Shown: positions 1 to 12,525 of the stretch, piece after piece
Layout: every line of letters starts with the position of its first letter
Position numbering within the stretch: the first letter of the stretch is position 1
Origin: Cristatella mucedo
Taxonomy: Eukaryota > Bryozoa > Phylactolaemata > Cristatellidae
Direction: 5' to 3'
Length of the DNA: 64,000 nucleotides
Assembly: GCA_009760855.2 (NCBI GenBank)
Contig: WPIO01000118.1
Location: 989,501-1,053,500 of the forward strand
Position numbers and translations under genes: made by a program
Notes under the pieces: generated by a model
What the model was told of the DNA's origin: nothing
Seen by the model: only the letters and a program-made list of their open reading frames with translations
The model's database searches: none

Positions 1-3000
1 TATTGAAAACTCGGCATTTCAAAAAAATTCACCATTCATAAGCAATTAACTTAGTTGGATATAGATGGGTTTTGTTTGGTGGTGTGCTATATAAATAGAA
101 ACCTTGAAATATATCAAATTTCGTACTAATTAGTTAACACAAAATAGGTAAACACAGATCACCCTGCACAGTAGACAATGCAATTGCGATTATTTTCGCA
201 CCATGCTCAGAATTGGCATCGCTTTAGCAATCCAGTTTTCTCGCCTTTGGCGTTTTGCTCGGGAGTGAGGTGCTGACTGTTCACGACACAATGCTTAGGT
301 TCAAGTCCTGCTGAGAGCCAATTTGTATTGCTTATTGCAAGCGGCGGGGATAGCCTTTAGGGTTCTACCATTTTATAAAAACATCAGTCAGTAAAATTGC
401 TTAAATTTTCATCTTTGTTGCCAGCCTGTGTTTCAGTTAGACGTGAAGCCATTTGAGACGTGCAGAAATTTCTAAAACTATTGTATGCTAGCATTTTCTG
501 GCTTTCAAGGCCTTGTAATCCCTATATCATACTTATTGATTTCAAAATATAAAGCTGCAAATGTAGCCTGCTGCTGGGCTACATCGGTTACCTGGTCACA
601 ATAACAATCTTTCGTAATAACAGCTCTTAGTTCGAGTTTGCCGGAGTTATTAGGTCACTAAAGTCTAAACCTCCAAGCAGTCTCAAAACTTCTTAGCAGA
701 CTGCTGGACAGCTGTTAAAGTAGCAGTAGGTATTTCTCACTTTTGCTACTAACAAATTATTTCATCGAACAGATTATCACTATTTTCAATATTCGAAACA
801 CGTCTGAGTGCCACTGTAATATGTGCACACGCTGAAAATGCCTTGGAATTAATTTCGTTCGACGGCATGTGCTGAGTTCACTCAAGCTTGGTTCAACACT
901 TTTCCCAAATCTGCATAACTTTAGTGACACCCGGCTTAGAAATTTACTGGTGCTTAGCAAACGATTGAATTCAAATGTTAGACAGAGTACTCCATAGTAA
1001 TATAATTTGTGGGTTAGAGGAAATTTTGTCCAACTATTCAAAATACAGCAGATCTCTGAAAGATGTTTTAGTTTTAGCTCAATAGATATATCTACCGTTT
1101 GAAATGCTGTCGAGTCTCTCTTACTGCACTAGTGCATTGAATGTCAATGTCACCCTTGGGAGATACTTGCAAAAGCTAAAACACAGATACCTAATTATCA
1201 CTCTAAAGCATTTAGTTTCTTTTCGTGCAAAGGAAGATGCATAAGCAGAGGAAACTTAAAAAAACTCAGTCATTTTTTACCAAAATCTCAAATATGTTGA
1301 TTACTTTCCTAGTGAACGTTTGACTGTAATTGCCACTCCCCATGACTTTATTTTAGAAAATAGAGGAGATTTCAAAATTAGTATTTTATCGGAAAAATAA
1401 GCAATTTTACACAACCAGAGAATCGTAACATTTCGCTGGAAAACTATTTTCCACTCACAAATCGCAGTTGTCACTAGATTTCATATATGTGTACAGATAC
1501 CTCATTGCTCCTGTGAGAGAACTTCCACAATAGCCACCAAGCAAGCTTCCATCCAACAAGTCGTTACACTGCGAAGCAATGTACGAATCGTAACTGAGTT
1601 TCAGATTGTTGTCTGACACTTTGTTACGATTCATGTAAATCCCGGAGCTTAAGCTTGACATAACCAGCGGCTAAGATTACCAAGCTAATCTTTTTTTTAT
1701 TGAATCTTCGGAGTTTATTTAATTTTATTTCTCATGTACTTAGCGTGATTACAAGATCAAGCACCTGTGCATGTCACAAACAAAGGATCTCACAAATAAG
1801 CCATGGTTTCAGTTTTTCTTGGTGTTGGTAATTTATTTGATAAGTCAAATTAAGTTCTAAGAAAGATTTATTTAAAAGGACAGTGTTAACAGGTTGCGAA
1901 GCATCTGAGCAAAGATTTGGTTCTTTCTGGGCAATTTGCAGAATTATATAAATATTGCAACGCATCGTAATCTGATATTAGTTACTGTTGGATCATCATT
2001 ACAAGCTCATTTATTCCACGTAGATTAAACCCAATGCAGTAGGACTGATGCTTCTTTGCGGTTTAACAGGATTACTTGTCATAAATTCAGCACTGCTGCC
2101 GACCTTAGCATTTGTTTAGCTCTTAACAACTTAAAAAATAAATTTCATGCGTTTAAATCTCACAAGACTTTCTGATTCTTTGCAAAATTGACCAAATCAA
2201 GCCAAAGATAGTCACTCTTGTTATGATCTACGACAGCTGCAGTTATAGCATTTTTTAATTTGTGAATTGATGCAATGTGCTAAGATACGGTCAGAGCGGA
2301 CATGCCCTAAGTGAACCACACTGCCGTGAATAACTTTGCAGGATATTTAAACGGATATTTCCCCCTATAACGAGGCGTTAGAGCACTCGATCAATAGTAG
2401 TAAAGTCATTTACTTTCGTGGCATAACTTTTTTAATTGATTAGTCCTTCCATAGACCGATCTCTCGAGCTGAAAATTAATTTGCCTTAAAATTAATATAC
2501 GGGTAATGAAAAGCTCTGTGCCTTTTATCTATTTAAGACGCTTAAAAAATGTAGCAAAAACCTTTTGAGCATACATATTGTATTCGTCCTACTTTAACTC
2601 TATTTACTTTAGGTAGCATATATAATGCATCTATGAATCGATGGTAAAGTAAAAGTGGGACGTGTTAATTTGCCGAAGTACCGTAATGATGGCAGTATAA
2701 CCATATTTTGATAGCCCGTATACATTTTTATAATACAGAAGCAAATGGGGTTCATAGCTAAATAATTCACTGCCGCACTCTTCAGCTTACTATGGCTAGC
2801 TTACTCGTGGACGACACTTAAAATTTAGACGCGAAGCGTACAGCTATAATTGGCTGTGCGTGAAAATCATACATAAATAGGTAGCTATTTTGTTCCCTCA
2901 ATTTTATTCTTGCAAATATTTTCACATGAATTAAATTGCAAAGTTATTAGCAAAAATTCAGAATCAAAAGAGCACGATAATTTTCCTTTGTTCATTAAGG

Positions 3001-3150
3001 TGCCTTTCGTAAACTACCAATTACAGCTGCACACATAAAAACAAATCAAGTACATGAATACTCGCTTAGTTTGTTTAGAAAAAGTCGGTAATGAAATCTC
3101 AGTGGACTTATTTCTCTGTACTAAGATTCCCTTCATTAAGACACCAGCAC
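1..3150. other. AT-rich DNA without recognisable gene
   Basis: I see no open frame with protein-like composition and no repeat shared with the rest of the window. A B-box-like motif (GGTTCAAGTCC) near 300-311 is followed by a partial acceptor-like stretch, but the stem pairing is poor and I do not call a tRNA. Confidence 0.5.
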
Positions 3151-3302
3151 CGATAGCAGAATCCTCGCTAGTTCGGGTCGTTGCATAACGCATGCAGTGC
3201 CCTTACACCGACAGCTCTATATAAACCAACTGGCCATACAGGCTGCGCCATGTTTTTGCGATACTGCACTGATATCAACGCCGTATTGTTTGGTACCATA
3301 CA

Positions 3303-3478
3303 AAATCCAATACATTATGATTGATACAGCATGAGACATACTTCGAGGCATTCGTGTACAGGCTAGCCGCAACTTGCGCTCAGTGCTAGTATTCACCGAC
3401 AGGCAGACCCTCGCTTCCAAAGAGTCGAACTGTCAGGTCTATGCCGTATATGGCGATTGAGACGTAGCAATACAATAA
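3303..3478 (+). repeat. Decayed copy of an exon-like block, direct repeat unit 1
   Basis: This roughly 175-bp stretch matches 4273-4447 in the same orientation, about 970 bp away, with scattered substitutions. The frame that is open in the second copy has a stop here (the TGG of the second copy is TGA), so this is the decayed member. It matches none of the retrotransposon families in the window. Confidence 0.7.
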
Positions 3479-4237
3479 AGTCTCGCTTGCAGAATAAAAA
3501 ATGGACCTGCTCTCCAGCCGTGGCCAATAGCGGCTATTTCGTAAACACTTCTCCGTTAAAATCCAATGGCAAAGTTCATTGTTCCAAATCAGTGCAGCTT
3601 TCAATTGTGGTGCTCATAATCACTGGGTATCGCTGTCCAAAGCGATGCAAGGTCTACTATTGCTTTCGATAATATTTAATGGGCTATTTTAGTTTTCTTG
3701 CTTCAAACTTCCCTGGGTGAGTGCGAACGTACAGCGGATATTGTAGAGTACCTAGCCGTGAATGGCAACTGACTTGTATACTCATATTTAGGCCATTATT
3801 CTTAACAATGAGGTTTCTTTATTGATAGTTCAAACTTTCTTACCTTCTGTACTCAACAGCCAATAGGGTATTTAAGAGCCAGAAAATGATACCTTTCTAA
3901 TAACTTGTCTTTAATTTTAAAATTCAATAATTTAGTTCGGGCTGCAAGCATTGTCACCAGCTCCGTCAGCTGCTGCTCGTGCCTTCTTTCTGAAGCAAAG
4001 TTGCAGCTAGTCGTAGTTTCTCTTGGGCTTAGACTAATTTGAGGTTGAAATGGTCGTTCCGGTTCGCCATTCTACAGAGGCGAGCTCTCACTTTATTAAG
4101 TCCTAAAACAAAACTAATGCAAGTAAACGAAAAAAGAAAGTGAAATGTGAATGTGAAAAAAGTAAAAGTAAAATAAGATAATAGTAAATAATAAAATAAG
4201 TAATATAAAATAATTAAATTGAAAAGTAAAACTAAAT

Positions 4238-4540
4238 GTGTCTGACATCAATTTGAAAACAAAAAGCATTCATAAAAATCAATACATTACGGTTAATACA
4301 GCATGGGACGTATTTCGAGGCATTCCAGTACAGGTTAACAGCAACTTGTGCTCAGTCCTAATACTCAACGACAGGCAGACCATCGCTTCTATAGATTTAA
4401 ACAGTCAGGCATATGCCGTATATGGTGAGTTGGTCGTAGCAATAAAGAAAAGTAAACTTCATACAAGTAAAACTTGCTTACATAATTTACCAAGCCACCA
4501 AGATGCCCATTTTCCCCGGCAGTGCCTGATATCAAGGTAA
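4238..4540 (+). CDS. Unidentified open frame, exon-like block copy 2
   Basis: The frame is open for 100 codons. Its central part (about 4268-4437) carries protein-like sequence including WDVFRGIPVQVNSNLCSVL and ends at TATATG|GTGAGT, which would be a good splice donor. The same block is present in decayed form at 3303-3478. It could be an exon of an unseen gene, a duplicated exon, or part of an unknown transposon. I recognise no family. The purine-rich AT tract just upstream (4110-4235) contains no clear acceptor, which weakens the exon reading. Confidence 0.3.
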   Translation: MSDINLKTKSIHKNQYITVNTAWDVFRGIPVQVNSNLCSVLILNDRQTIASIDLNSQAYAVYGELVVAIKKSKLHTSKTCLHNLPSHQDAHFPRQCLISR

Positions 4541-4711
4541 AGTGATAAGTTGCAGTAATGATTGTGCTCGCCGTATTAGTAAAACTTAAAAAGCGAATAC
4601 TAACTTGAGACCTGGAAGTCTATCTACTGATACCTACACCACCGCCGGTACCTTGCATCTATAAGGTGTAAAGGATGATCTTAAGCCATCCGTCTTCACT
4701 CAAGCTTGGCA

Positions 4712-7560
4712 GAATAATAACAATAATAATATTGCACTTGATAAAGCGCCCTCAGAGAACTTAATCTCTTTCTAGGCGCTTTACATTTGCTGCAAAGTGA
4801 TACGCAATAGAATAGTAAGTAAAATCATGCTTGAAAAACAAACAAAATGAATAACATGGTTAGGGGTTACATGCACTGGGTCAGCATGCAAATGTGGTTA
4901 GTGGCAGCATGAACAGTGTCAGCACGCATAAGCACATCGAGGACGAATCACAAGGACCCACTAAATGCTGTCCTAAATAGGTATGTTTTTAAGTTTCTTT
5001 TAAATGTGGTCAGGTCAGGGGATGTTCTGATGCAGGTCGGGAGGGAGTTCCAGGCTGTGGGAGCATACGAGCTAAATGCACGGTCTCCAAAGGATTTAAG
5101 GTTTGTACGAGGTATTTCTAGACTGTTGGATTCCGAAAAGCGAGTGGTACGATGCTTTGCCTGATGGGGTAGTATCTCTGAAAGATAGGCTGGAGCCATA
5201 GAATGAAGAAGAGACCTAAAAGTGAGCGACAAAACCTTGAAGTCAATCCGTTGCTTGACTGGTAACCAGTGCAGGTCGGCGAGAAGTGGAGTAATGTGGC
5301 AACTGCGATGCTCACGACAGACAAGCCTAGCTGCAGAGTTTTGCACCAGCTGCAATCGCCTGATCGCACATGCTGGTAGGCCAGTAAGCAGTGAGTTGCA
5401 GAAGTCGAGACGAGATGTCACGAATGCATGGACCAACTTGGACGTGGTATCCTTATCTAAACAAGCCCTAATTTTAGCAATGTTATGAAGCTGAAAATAG
5501 GCTGATTTGACTGTGGAGCTGATGTGGTCGTCTAACGAGAGGTCGCTTTGGAATATGACACCTAGATTTCGAGCTGATGCAACTGGAGATATGCTGGCAG
5601 AGCCAATTTTGAAAGTCAGCCTTTCCAATTTCTGAATAACACTAGGTTTGCCCATAACTAGTAAGTTAGTTTTATCATCGTTTAGTTTTAGAAAATTTGC
5701 TGCCATCCATGATCGGATGTCATCAATGCATGCAGCAAGTGAGTTGAGAGAATTTGAGGTGCTCGAAGGCTGGGAGGGATCAAACAAAGGTACAACTGAG
5801 TGTCATCCGCATAGAAGTGAAAGCCTAGATTGTGCGTGGCAATCACATCAGCAAGAGAGAGAGTACAAACGGTGAAAAGGACCGGACCTAGCACAGAGCC
5901 CTGAGGTACTCCATATTTTAGAGGTACTTCAGATGATCTTTGTCCATTCACGTCAACACTCTGGAGTCTCCCACTGAGATAGGACCTGAACCACTGCAGA
6001 GCAGTGCCAGTGATGCCCAGGCGAGATGAGAGGCGCTCTAGAAGTACTTTGTGATCGATGGTATCAAAAGCTGCCGAAAGATCGAGCAAAACAAGAAGAG
6101 ACACTCTGCCCATGTCTGCATTCCTAAGTAGGTCGTTGTATACCCGAAGCAATGCTGACTCTGTGGAGTGATTAGCTCTAAAGCCAGACTGGAACTTACT
6201 AGCAAGGTGTGAGGTTTCGATATACGAGTTCAGCTGGTCTGCCACGACCCGTTCCAGTGTCTTTGATAGGAATGGTAGAAGGGAGACTGGGCGGTAGTTG
6301 CTTAAGTTCTCTTGGTCTAGTGTAGCTTTCTTGAGAAGTGGCCTGACTATAGCTTTTTTGAAAGGTTCTGGGACCTGACCTGAGGCTAATGACATATTAA
6401 TGATGTTGGTTATGCATGGCAGCAGCAGATCAATGCAACGTAGGAGCAGGACAGTGGGAATAGGGTCCAGTGGACTTGTTGTCTTCTTTGATTGAGATAC
6501 GAGCTTTAGGACTACGTCACTGGTGACCTGTTTAAATGCAGACATTGAGGCGCAGCCAGGAACCGAGGAACAGCATTCTAGTGGGAAGGTTGTCATCGCA
6601 GGGATGGATTCCCTGATTTTGTCTATCTTCTGCACAAAGAATCGAGAGAAGCGATCGGCTAGATCATCACAAGGATCAGCAGGTAAGGAGCTAACCTGGG
6701 AACGGTTGAGGAGATGGTTTATTGTCGATATCAGCATTTTTGGATTGTGCATCTGTGATTCAACAATGTTTCTATAGAAGCTAGACTTAGCCTTTGCTGG
6801 ATCGATTGGTACGACCTACAGTAGTCTTCATATGCCTGTCGATGGACAGTTAGTCCGGATCTTTTGTATGCCTTTTCAAGCTTTCGTTTAGTAGACTTGG
6901 CTAGTTTAATGTCTGTGGTAAACCATAGGCCGTCTGGGCGGGGGCGCACAGTGCGCTTTGTCAAAGGTGCAAACTCGTCGAGCGTGTCAGCTAGTGTCGT
7001 GTTGTAGCAATCTACCAGTGATGACAGATCGGAGGGAGGACTGAGCAGCAAAGGTGAAGCAGATATGCTCGCACGGACAGCATCGATGTCAAGGGTCTTG
7101 AGGTTTCGCGATTCACAGGTTATTTTAGAGGAGAATGTGGGCACACACTGTAGATTGAATGAGATCTGCACGTGGTCAGATAAGCAGGATTTGGTGATAA
7201 CTGGTGATGACAAAGTGCAGTTATATGAGAAAATTTGGTCGAGTGTGTGACCCTTGATGTGGGTAGGGCCATGCACATGAGCCACAAGAGATAATGAGTC
7301 TGTCAATGTACGAAATTCGGTGCTGAAAGCGTCAGATAAGTTATCAAAGTGAACGTTGAAATCACCCATAACGAGGAAGGATCGATTTCTTGCACACAGA
7401 ATCGAAATGAGATCGGAGAAATCTGAGATAAAGGAGGATTTGGTACCTGGTGGGCGATAGACTACTGCCACTATCGGTAGCTTGTTTTCGGGTGAGACCA
7501 GGACAATTGATTCAAAAGACTGCTTCGAGGGTACCGCAAATGGCTTGAAGTTGAATTTCG
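4712..7560 (-). mobile_element. LINE-A copy A1 (L2/CR1-like), endonuclease + RT, 5'-truncated
   Basis: Read on the minus strand, this copy runs from a truncated 5' end (near 7560) through endonuclease and reverse transcriptase to the 3' hairpin (about 4745-4790) and an (ATT)n-type tail at 4712-4735. It is one of the two longest LINE-A copies. It shows the family layout: EN with GDFNVHFDN and SDH motifs, a linker, RT with the YADD box, then a C-terminal region containing HWLPVKQRIDFKVL. The family assignment rests on these motifs, which are typical of CR1/L2-group non-LTR elements. The 5' break point was placed by comparison with the copy at 57-60 kb. Confidence 0.92.
4948..7471 (-). pseudogene. 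LINE-A ORF2 (EN-RT), two 1-nt frameshifts
   Basis: Three overlapping minus-strand frames together make an ORF2-type polyprotein. Frame 7471-6731 holds the C-terminal half of an apurinic-like endonuclease (VYRPPGTKSSFISDF, GDFNVHFDN, LSDHVQISF). Frame 6752-5688 holds the RT fingers and palm ([45 protein letters not shown]). Frame 5787-4948 holds the thumb and C-terminus ([20 protein letters not shown]) and ends at FRTAFSGSL. Against the other copies, one base is missing near 6800 and one near 5790 (AAACAAAGG for AAAGCAAAGG). An in-frame 3-nt insertion near 5210 adds one residue. The protein cannot be made in one piece, so the copy is dead. Confidence 0.9.
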
Positions 7561-7885
7561 AAGCTTAATTACCACTTGATTTTGTACCTATAAAAGCTTT
7601 GGCCATTTGTCTGGCTACTTAATTCATTCATGTACCCACAAAGTTTTTCAGCTTGGGTAGAAATATTGATACTTCCAGGCATGCAAATCTCCTCAAGATT
7701 ATTTGCCTACATGCTTGCTCCATCACACGACTAGAGGTCGTAAGAAAATTTATGAAGCAACTGTAAGGACCGGATCCCATGTCCCTGCAGATGGTGAGGT
7801 TAATATAATTTAAATCAAAAGTCGAAGACACATGCACTGTCTTGTTTTCCATAGTATATTAGTTATACATGTATTCCCAATAGGA

Positions 7886-8000
7886 TACAATAATAGTACT
7901 AATAACAATAATAGTAATTACATTATTAGATTTGATAAAGTGCCTCAGACGATTCAATCTCTTTCATGACGTGTTACATTTACTGCAAGGGAAGTAATCA
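7886..8000 (-). mobile_element. LINE-A 3' tail remnant
   Basis: A decayed minus-strand copy of the LINE-A terminal hairpin and AT-rich tail. The core (TTGATAAAGTGCCTCAGA, then AATCTCTTTC and ACATTTACTGCAA) is recognisable. Nothing of the ORF remains. Confidence 0.6.
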
Positions 8001-8009
8001 TATGGTTAT

Positions 8010-9240
8010 ATATCATCTTTTATATAGCAATAGTATTTTCTGAATAACTCTGCAGTAACCATCTACTGTATATTAATATGGGGAGAACTAATTTCGAAGC
8101 GTTTTCTAGAAACTTACAGCACAACTCACTAATCGAGTTTCTACATTGTTATTCAGATTGAACAACAAATATTTTAGTCATTTGCCTACTAAGTTTGAGT
8201 CAATCTAAAAAATTATATTGTACGGCTTTCTAGCAACCAGTATTGACAGGAGTTAAATAAAATACTTATTATTAATCCAAATCTTTGAATGAATTGAGTG
8301 AATCATTTGCATTCATTTTCTGAGAATAAACTGCTGACGTCAACAATGCTATATCCTCAATAGTGCTGTCGAGTTAGTTTTCGAAAGTTCCTGTGCTTGG
8401 CAGATTTCAGGGATGATTTCTTCGACTGACGAAACTGCTAAGGTACAGGCAGATAGACAGTACTACTATTAATTTCATTTTGCCAAAGGAGCCTCTTAGA
8501 GTGAAACAGTGTTTTTGTGAGACAGACAGCGTTCGTAACCCCTATAAATGTAGTGCCTAATAGGAAATATATTTTAAAGTTATGTGCGTTCATTAAATGG
8601 AAGCATCATACACAAATATGAGGAGTTCTCTCGTATTCTTCAAGGCAGCTTTTGAATTTTTTCTCGCTTTTTAGACTATTTTATGCACTTTTTATGCACT
8701 TTTATTTTATGCTATTTTATGCACTGTTAATAAATTAATTTAGTGAGAACCTATTAAGTCCTCTAAAGCATGGTATTTACGCTAGACTAGGGTTTTTAAA
8801 AAGAATAATTGCTAACCTCTTTTTAATTTTAGTAGCATTGTTCGGTCATATTTGTTCATGAAATTATGGCACCTAAATCTCTCTTATTAGTATCTGATTT
8901 AATTCTACTTAATGACATAGTTGAAACATTAGAACAAACTATAAAGTTGCCCGATATAAATAACTTAGTCTAAGTCTATTTGGCAGCTCAAGCCAAAACT
9001 AAAACGGTTTTATGTCACTGCCATTATTTGCTTAGGCTTCTATTATTTTTACTATTGCAAATGCTTCATTCCGTGTTGTGTATAAAAGACCTATTGGCTC
9101 CGACTTCGAATTATATTCAATATTTCAAATAAATTTAGGTTAGCCAGACTAATGTACTATAGATAGTAGCTTCATTTGCGGAATAATAAGGTATGATCAG
9201 GTGGATTAATAATTTAAGCGGGGATGTTGTAAACCATTAT
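8010..9240. other. AT-rich spacer
   Basis: No coding-like frame or known repeat was seen. A short run of TTTTATGCAC-type repeats lies at about 8680-8730. Confidence 0.5.
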
Positions 9241-9243
9241 TAG

Positions 9244-9394
9244 CTTATTTAGCAGCTTTTTTGTATAGCGGCAGAAAAGCTATAGAGGATAAAATGTGCA
9301 GTTGCAACAAATGATTGCCGACCACAAGATACGAATCCATGACCTCGGGACTGAGGTCGTAAAGAGCAACCACCATGCCTAGTGGGCCAAACAC
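9244..9394 (-). mobile_element. tRNA-derived SINE, copy S1
   Basis: A minus-strand copy. The tRNA-like head lies at the right, with a B-box reading GGATTCGTATC on the minus strand, and the shared body and tail end in CGCTATACAAAA. It has the family's GACCTCGGGACTGAGGTC palindromic arm but a diverged body. Confidence 0.8.
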
Positions 9395-10044
9395 GATCTT
9401 CAAACCAATTTCTCAGATACGGTCGATTCAGGTGTATAAACAGGTCATCATAGAAACCCACGTAAGTAATTTATATTATTTAAATATCTCCAAGACTCCA
9501 AAATTCGAAACATCGGGTGAGTAGACATAGCAAGTAATTATGTGAATTAAAATTCCAAAAAGCTTCTATATATGTATCTCATAATCAGCGATGTTGCGAT
9601 TGACGTGCAAATTAAATTTAAATGCATAATATATTATTAGGGATGTAGCTAGACTCAAAGTGCATTCAGATCAAAAGTTTTGTTGAACCAAAATCTACTT
9701 GGATTACTTGCCCCTTTATTCAAAATTTTGAATGAAGACTAACGTCGATCACTGCTTAGTTCTTTAGCCTCTAGTATTTCCGAGTTTACCGATGTTTAAT
9801 AGAGAAATAATTATTAAAATAATATTAGCAGTCTATTTTTGTAATTACTTGAGGGATTTCTGTGAGGCATATATTTATTCCTGCATTAACTAAATGCCAG
9901 ATCGATGAGCAGTAATTATAATTAAATGATGAAAAGAAAGACTAATTAAAAAATTCAAAGGAACACGTTATGAGTGCATCGTTGTGTCAAAACTACCGAA
10001 GACACTAATTTTTAACTATTGGGCTTCCACATTGGTTATAGTGC
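9395..10044. other. AT-rich spacer
   Basis: No gene or repeat recognised. Confidence 0.5.
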
Positions 10045-10125
10045 TAGCAAATAATAATATTAACACACTGGATGAAGCCCCCTTGAAGAACTCAATCTAT
10101 TTCTAGGCACTTAAATAATGAAGAG
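10045..10125 (-). mobile_element. LINE-A 3' tail remnant
   Basis: An ATA/AAT-rich tail followed by a decayed terminal hairpin (CCCCCTTGAAGAACTCAATC, then TTTCTAGGCACTT). It is a tail-only, 5'-truncated copy on the minus strand. Confidence 0.55.
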
Positions 10126-10297
10126 CAATGCTGGATTACGAACATTTTGGCTCACAATTAAAGTAGTAAAATTAACCTCCAACTTACAAGCACCATCTCC
10201 ATTATCAAAAACCAAATTTTAGAAGCAATGGGAGCTTACGGATTGCAGAAGAATGTATTTGATCTCATACATTGGTCGTAGCTACAAAAACTCATAG

Positions 10298-10510
10298 GAA
10301 TTAAACCTAGGCATAAACTTGCGTAATGAAGTGTTGCATATATTTAGATCGTGTGCCAAAATTCTTGAGCGACTCATGCAGGTCAATAAGGGTGCACGCT
10401 CTCCAGTTAGTATTGTCATAAATGTTACAGTAAGAACTTCAAATGGTTTCACACTGAGCAATTTTTATAATAATAAGGCAAATTTATATGACACACTCAT
10501 TTACATAGCA
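10298..10510 (+). CDS. Candidate exon 1, possible upstream exon of the UBR-box gene
   Basis: Open for 71 codons between an acceptor-like CTCATAG and a donor GCA|GTAGGT. Phase is 0 in and 0 out, which fits the next candidate exon at 11960. The peptide has an amphipathic start (EVLHIFRSCAKILERLMQ) and no motif I recognise. The acceptor has a poor pyrimidine tract. A SINE fragment lies immediately downstream of the donor. Membership in the gene is inferred only from phase, strand and order. Confidence 0.35.
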
Positions 10511-10514
10511 GTAG

Positions 10515-10600
10515 GTGAGCCCTAATGGCTATCGCCACCGCTTGAACGGAGCCATGAAGGATCGCCACTTCACGACTCCAAGGACTCAAGTCATTCGTAG
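10515..10600 (-). mobile_element. SINE fragment, decayed
   Basis: The stretch reading CCTAATGGCTATCGCCACCG and the following GAAGGATCGCCACTTCACGA match the SINE body and part of the head, with several losses. Confidence 0.5.
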
Positions 10601-11959
10601 GCTTCTTTATCTATCTGAATAGTATACATTGTTTTTATTGTACTACGATTAAAAAATAGTTCCGAAGAATGCTGTTCATACTTCTATATCCTCATCTGAT
10701 TCGTATCAGTTTGATATCATTCTAACGAGCCTCTCAAAGTGTACCTAGGGGACTGTGGCTACGCTTAGTATATTATTAAAACTCTCGTACTGAACTAGTT
10801 TTAACCTTTGATTTGACGTTTTTTAAAGAAGGGAATGGGAAAGCTAACATTTCATATGATAAATATTTGGAGAGTGGGACTATGCCTGCAAATGTGTAGC
10901 AAGGTTACGGGTGCTCCTTTGAAAAACTGTACTCCTAGTAATGGTTAAGGTTAAGACACAGGTCCATAAATTAGCTCGACAAAGGATTATCTTTTCTGCT
11001 TAAGTTACATGAATTCAATTTAGTGACTAGTTTTAGTAGACTGATTAAAGTTAACAATTGCTAAGCCTCTTTCTCTATCTATTAAAAATCACGATACGAC
11101 TGCTAATTATTGACTCTCTTTAAATTATACTTGTACTATATCATTTCAGGAGGTTTTAAAATTCAAAACAATTACTTGCTTATTCTAAAGGATATGTTAG
11201 TAATTTTAGAGAAAGTGTACCGAACATAATTTCTAAAAAAATCGTCTAATTGAGTAGTTGAACTGTTTTGGTCCGTGCATGTAGCTCAACCTATGAAAGT
11301 CAGTGACTCATTCAAGCTCGCTTGTTAATTACCTGTTTGTAATTTACAGACAGTAATTTTTTAGTCTTTAAAGTTTATGATTCTATTTCAATTGAGTTTT
11401 TAGTGAATATTTATTAGAAAAGATGCGAAAAAGGGGTTTGATATAGTTCGCTTTTTGAAAATGTTCAGCCTTTGTGAAAAGAGAGTTTATCATCTTCAAA
11501 TAATACTATAGACTAGTGAGATACACTGATCAGCTTTGTGAGTGGCTTAAAATATAAACATTTGTTGCATTCAAGTGCAAGCAATGGTTTTCTAATTAAG
11601 TTTTTTTATCAATCCTGCTGCAAAAAGAGGAACTGACAAACGTGTACATTCCGGGATTATTTTCCTTCAAATAAAATGGCAATAATTTAATGTTACCAGA
11701 TTTTGGCAACAAATTCGATGATTAACATTATGATTATACAGTTAGATTAATGCATAATTTAGAATGTCAAAAATCAGTAAGTTTTGTTTAGAATAGGAAA
11801 TGATGCTGCTGTCATACCAGACCTATTATCCATACAAGTTGTTCGTAGCCGTGAAGTGCACGCACACATTTAAGCTCTTCTATACGATTCAATATTTTGA
11901 AGAACGGACAACGTATTCCATAATTGGAGCTTGTATTTGTACATGAACTCTTTCGATAG
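10601..11959. other. Intron or intergenic AT-rich DNA
   Basis: No coding-like frame or recognisable repeat. Confidence 0.45.
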
Positions 11960-12133
11960 GCCAAATTGAAATGTTCCTATGCTAAAGATGTACAAGTTAA
12001 AACAATAGCAGCATTTTGGAATCAGGCTCGAGACTTGTATGCTAACACATTCGTGTGCATGCCAAATGTGTTCGAATTCAAGCCTGATAAACTCCTAATG
12101 TTTCCTACGCTGGAAGTTAACGAAATACAAAAG
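11960..12133 (+). CDS. Candidate exon 2 of the UBR-box gene
   Basis: The exon begins after TTTCGATAG and reads AKLKCSYAKDVQVKTIAAFW, then NQARDLYANTFVCMPNVFEF, KPDKLLMFPTLEVNEIQK. I end it at CAAAAG|GTTACA (phase 0) because the next exon starts in phase 0. The same frame stays open to 12205 (VTNKLIKTVCKSFKIEDSL), so the true end may lie further right. The peptide looks globular and helical. It precedes the UBR box, as the N-terminal region does in UBR1/UBR2. I cannot tell whether it contains the start codon. Confidence 0.5.
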
Positions 12134-12241
12134 GTTACAAACAAGCTGATAAAGACTGTTTGTAAAAGTTTTAAAATTGAAGATTCATTGAGGCCCAGCA
12201 TATAAACATGCTAACTTAATTTGTCCAAGTCTTTGCTGCAG

Positions 12242-12525
12242 ATAAATCTTTTTCAGATCCTTAACAAAGCCTATCAATTAGATGGCGAGAAGTTTCTGGA
12301 TAAGTTAAACTGCTTACTAGCCAAAGTTGTTCCTGATATATATGGAGCTGAATCTGAAGATCCAATAAAACAGCAAGAGGAGGCTCACCAGAGGCTGTTC
12401 AAGCCACTTGAAGAATTTATGAGCTTTAAAAGTGGCTGGAACTCAGCATGTCCTAACCTTGAACAGCATGCTCCACGACACTGTTTGAAAGTTTCAACAA
12501 ATTTTGAGCCCACATTCCTTTGCGT
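12242..12525 (+). CDS. Exon 3 of the UBR-box gene (first zinc ligands)
   Basis: Acceptor TTTGCTGCAG|ATA and a strong donor TGCGT|GTAAGT, phase 0 in and 2 out. It encodes a helical stretch (YQLDGEKFLDKLNCLLAKVV, AHQRLFKPLEEFMSF) followed by the start of a Cys-rich domain (LEQHAPRHCLKVSTNFEPTF, LCV). In UBR1/UBR2 proteins a similar 'PLEFF...LEQ...CG.VF..GEPTY.C' pattern leads straight into the UBR box, and the spacing agrees here. An alternative acceptor (TTTTTCAG at about 12256) would shorten the exon in frame. Confidence 0.65.

Noticed and set aside
290-325. tRNA-like B-box GGTTCAAGTCC
   Set aside because: The T-arm has mismatches and I could not form an acceptor stem or a convincing A-box upstream. 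It is probably an old SINE or tRNA remnant.
5222-5488. Recurrent 88-codon antisense frame (starting MSDKTLKSIRCLTG)
   Set aside because: It appears opposite the RT C-terminal region in every LINE-A copy and follows from the codon use of the sense frame.
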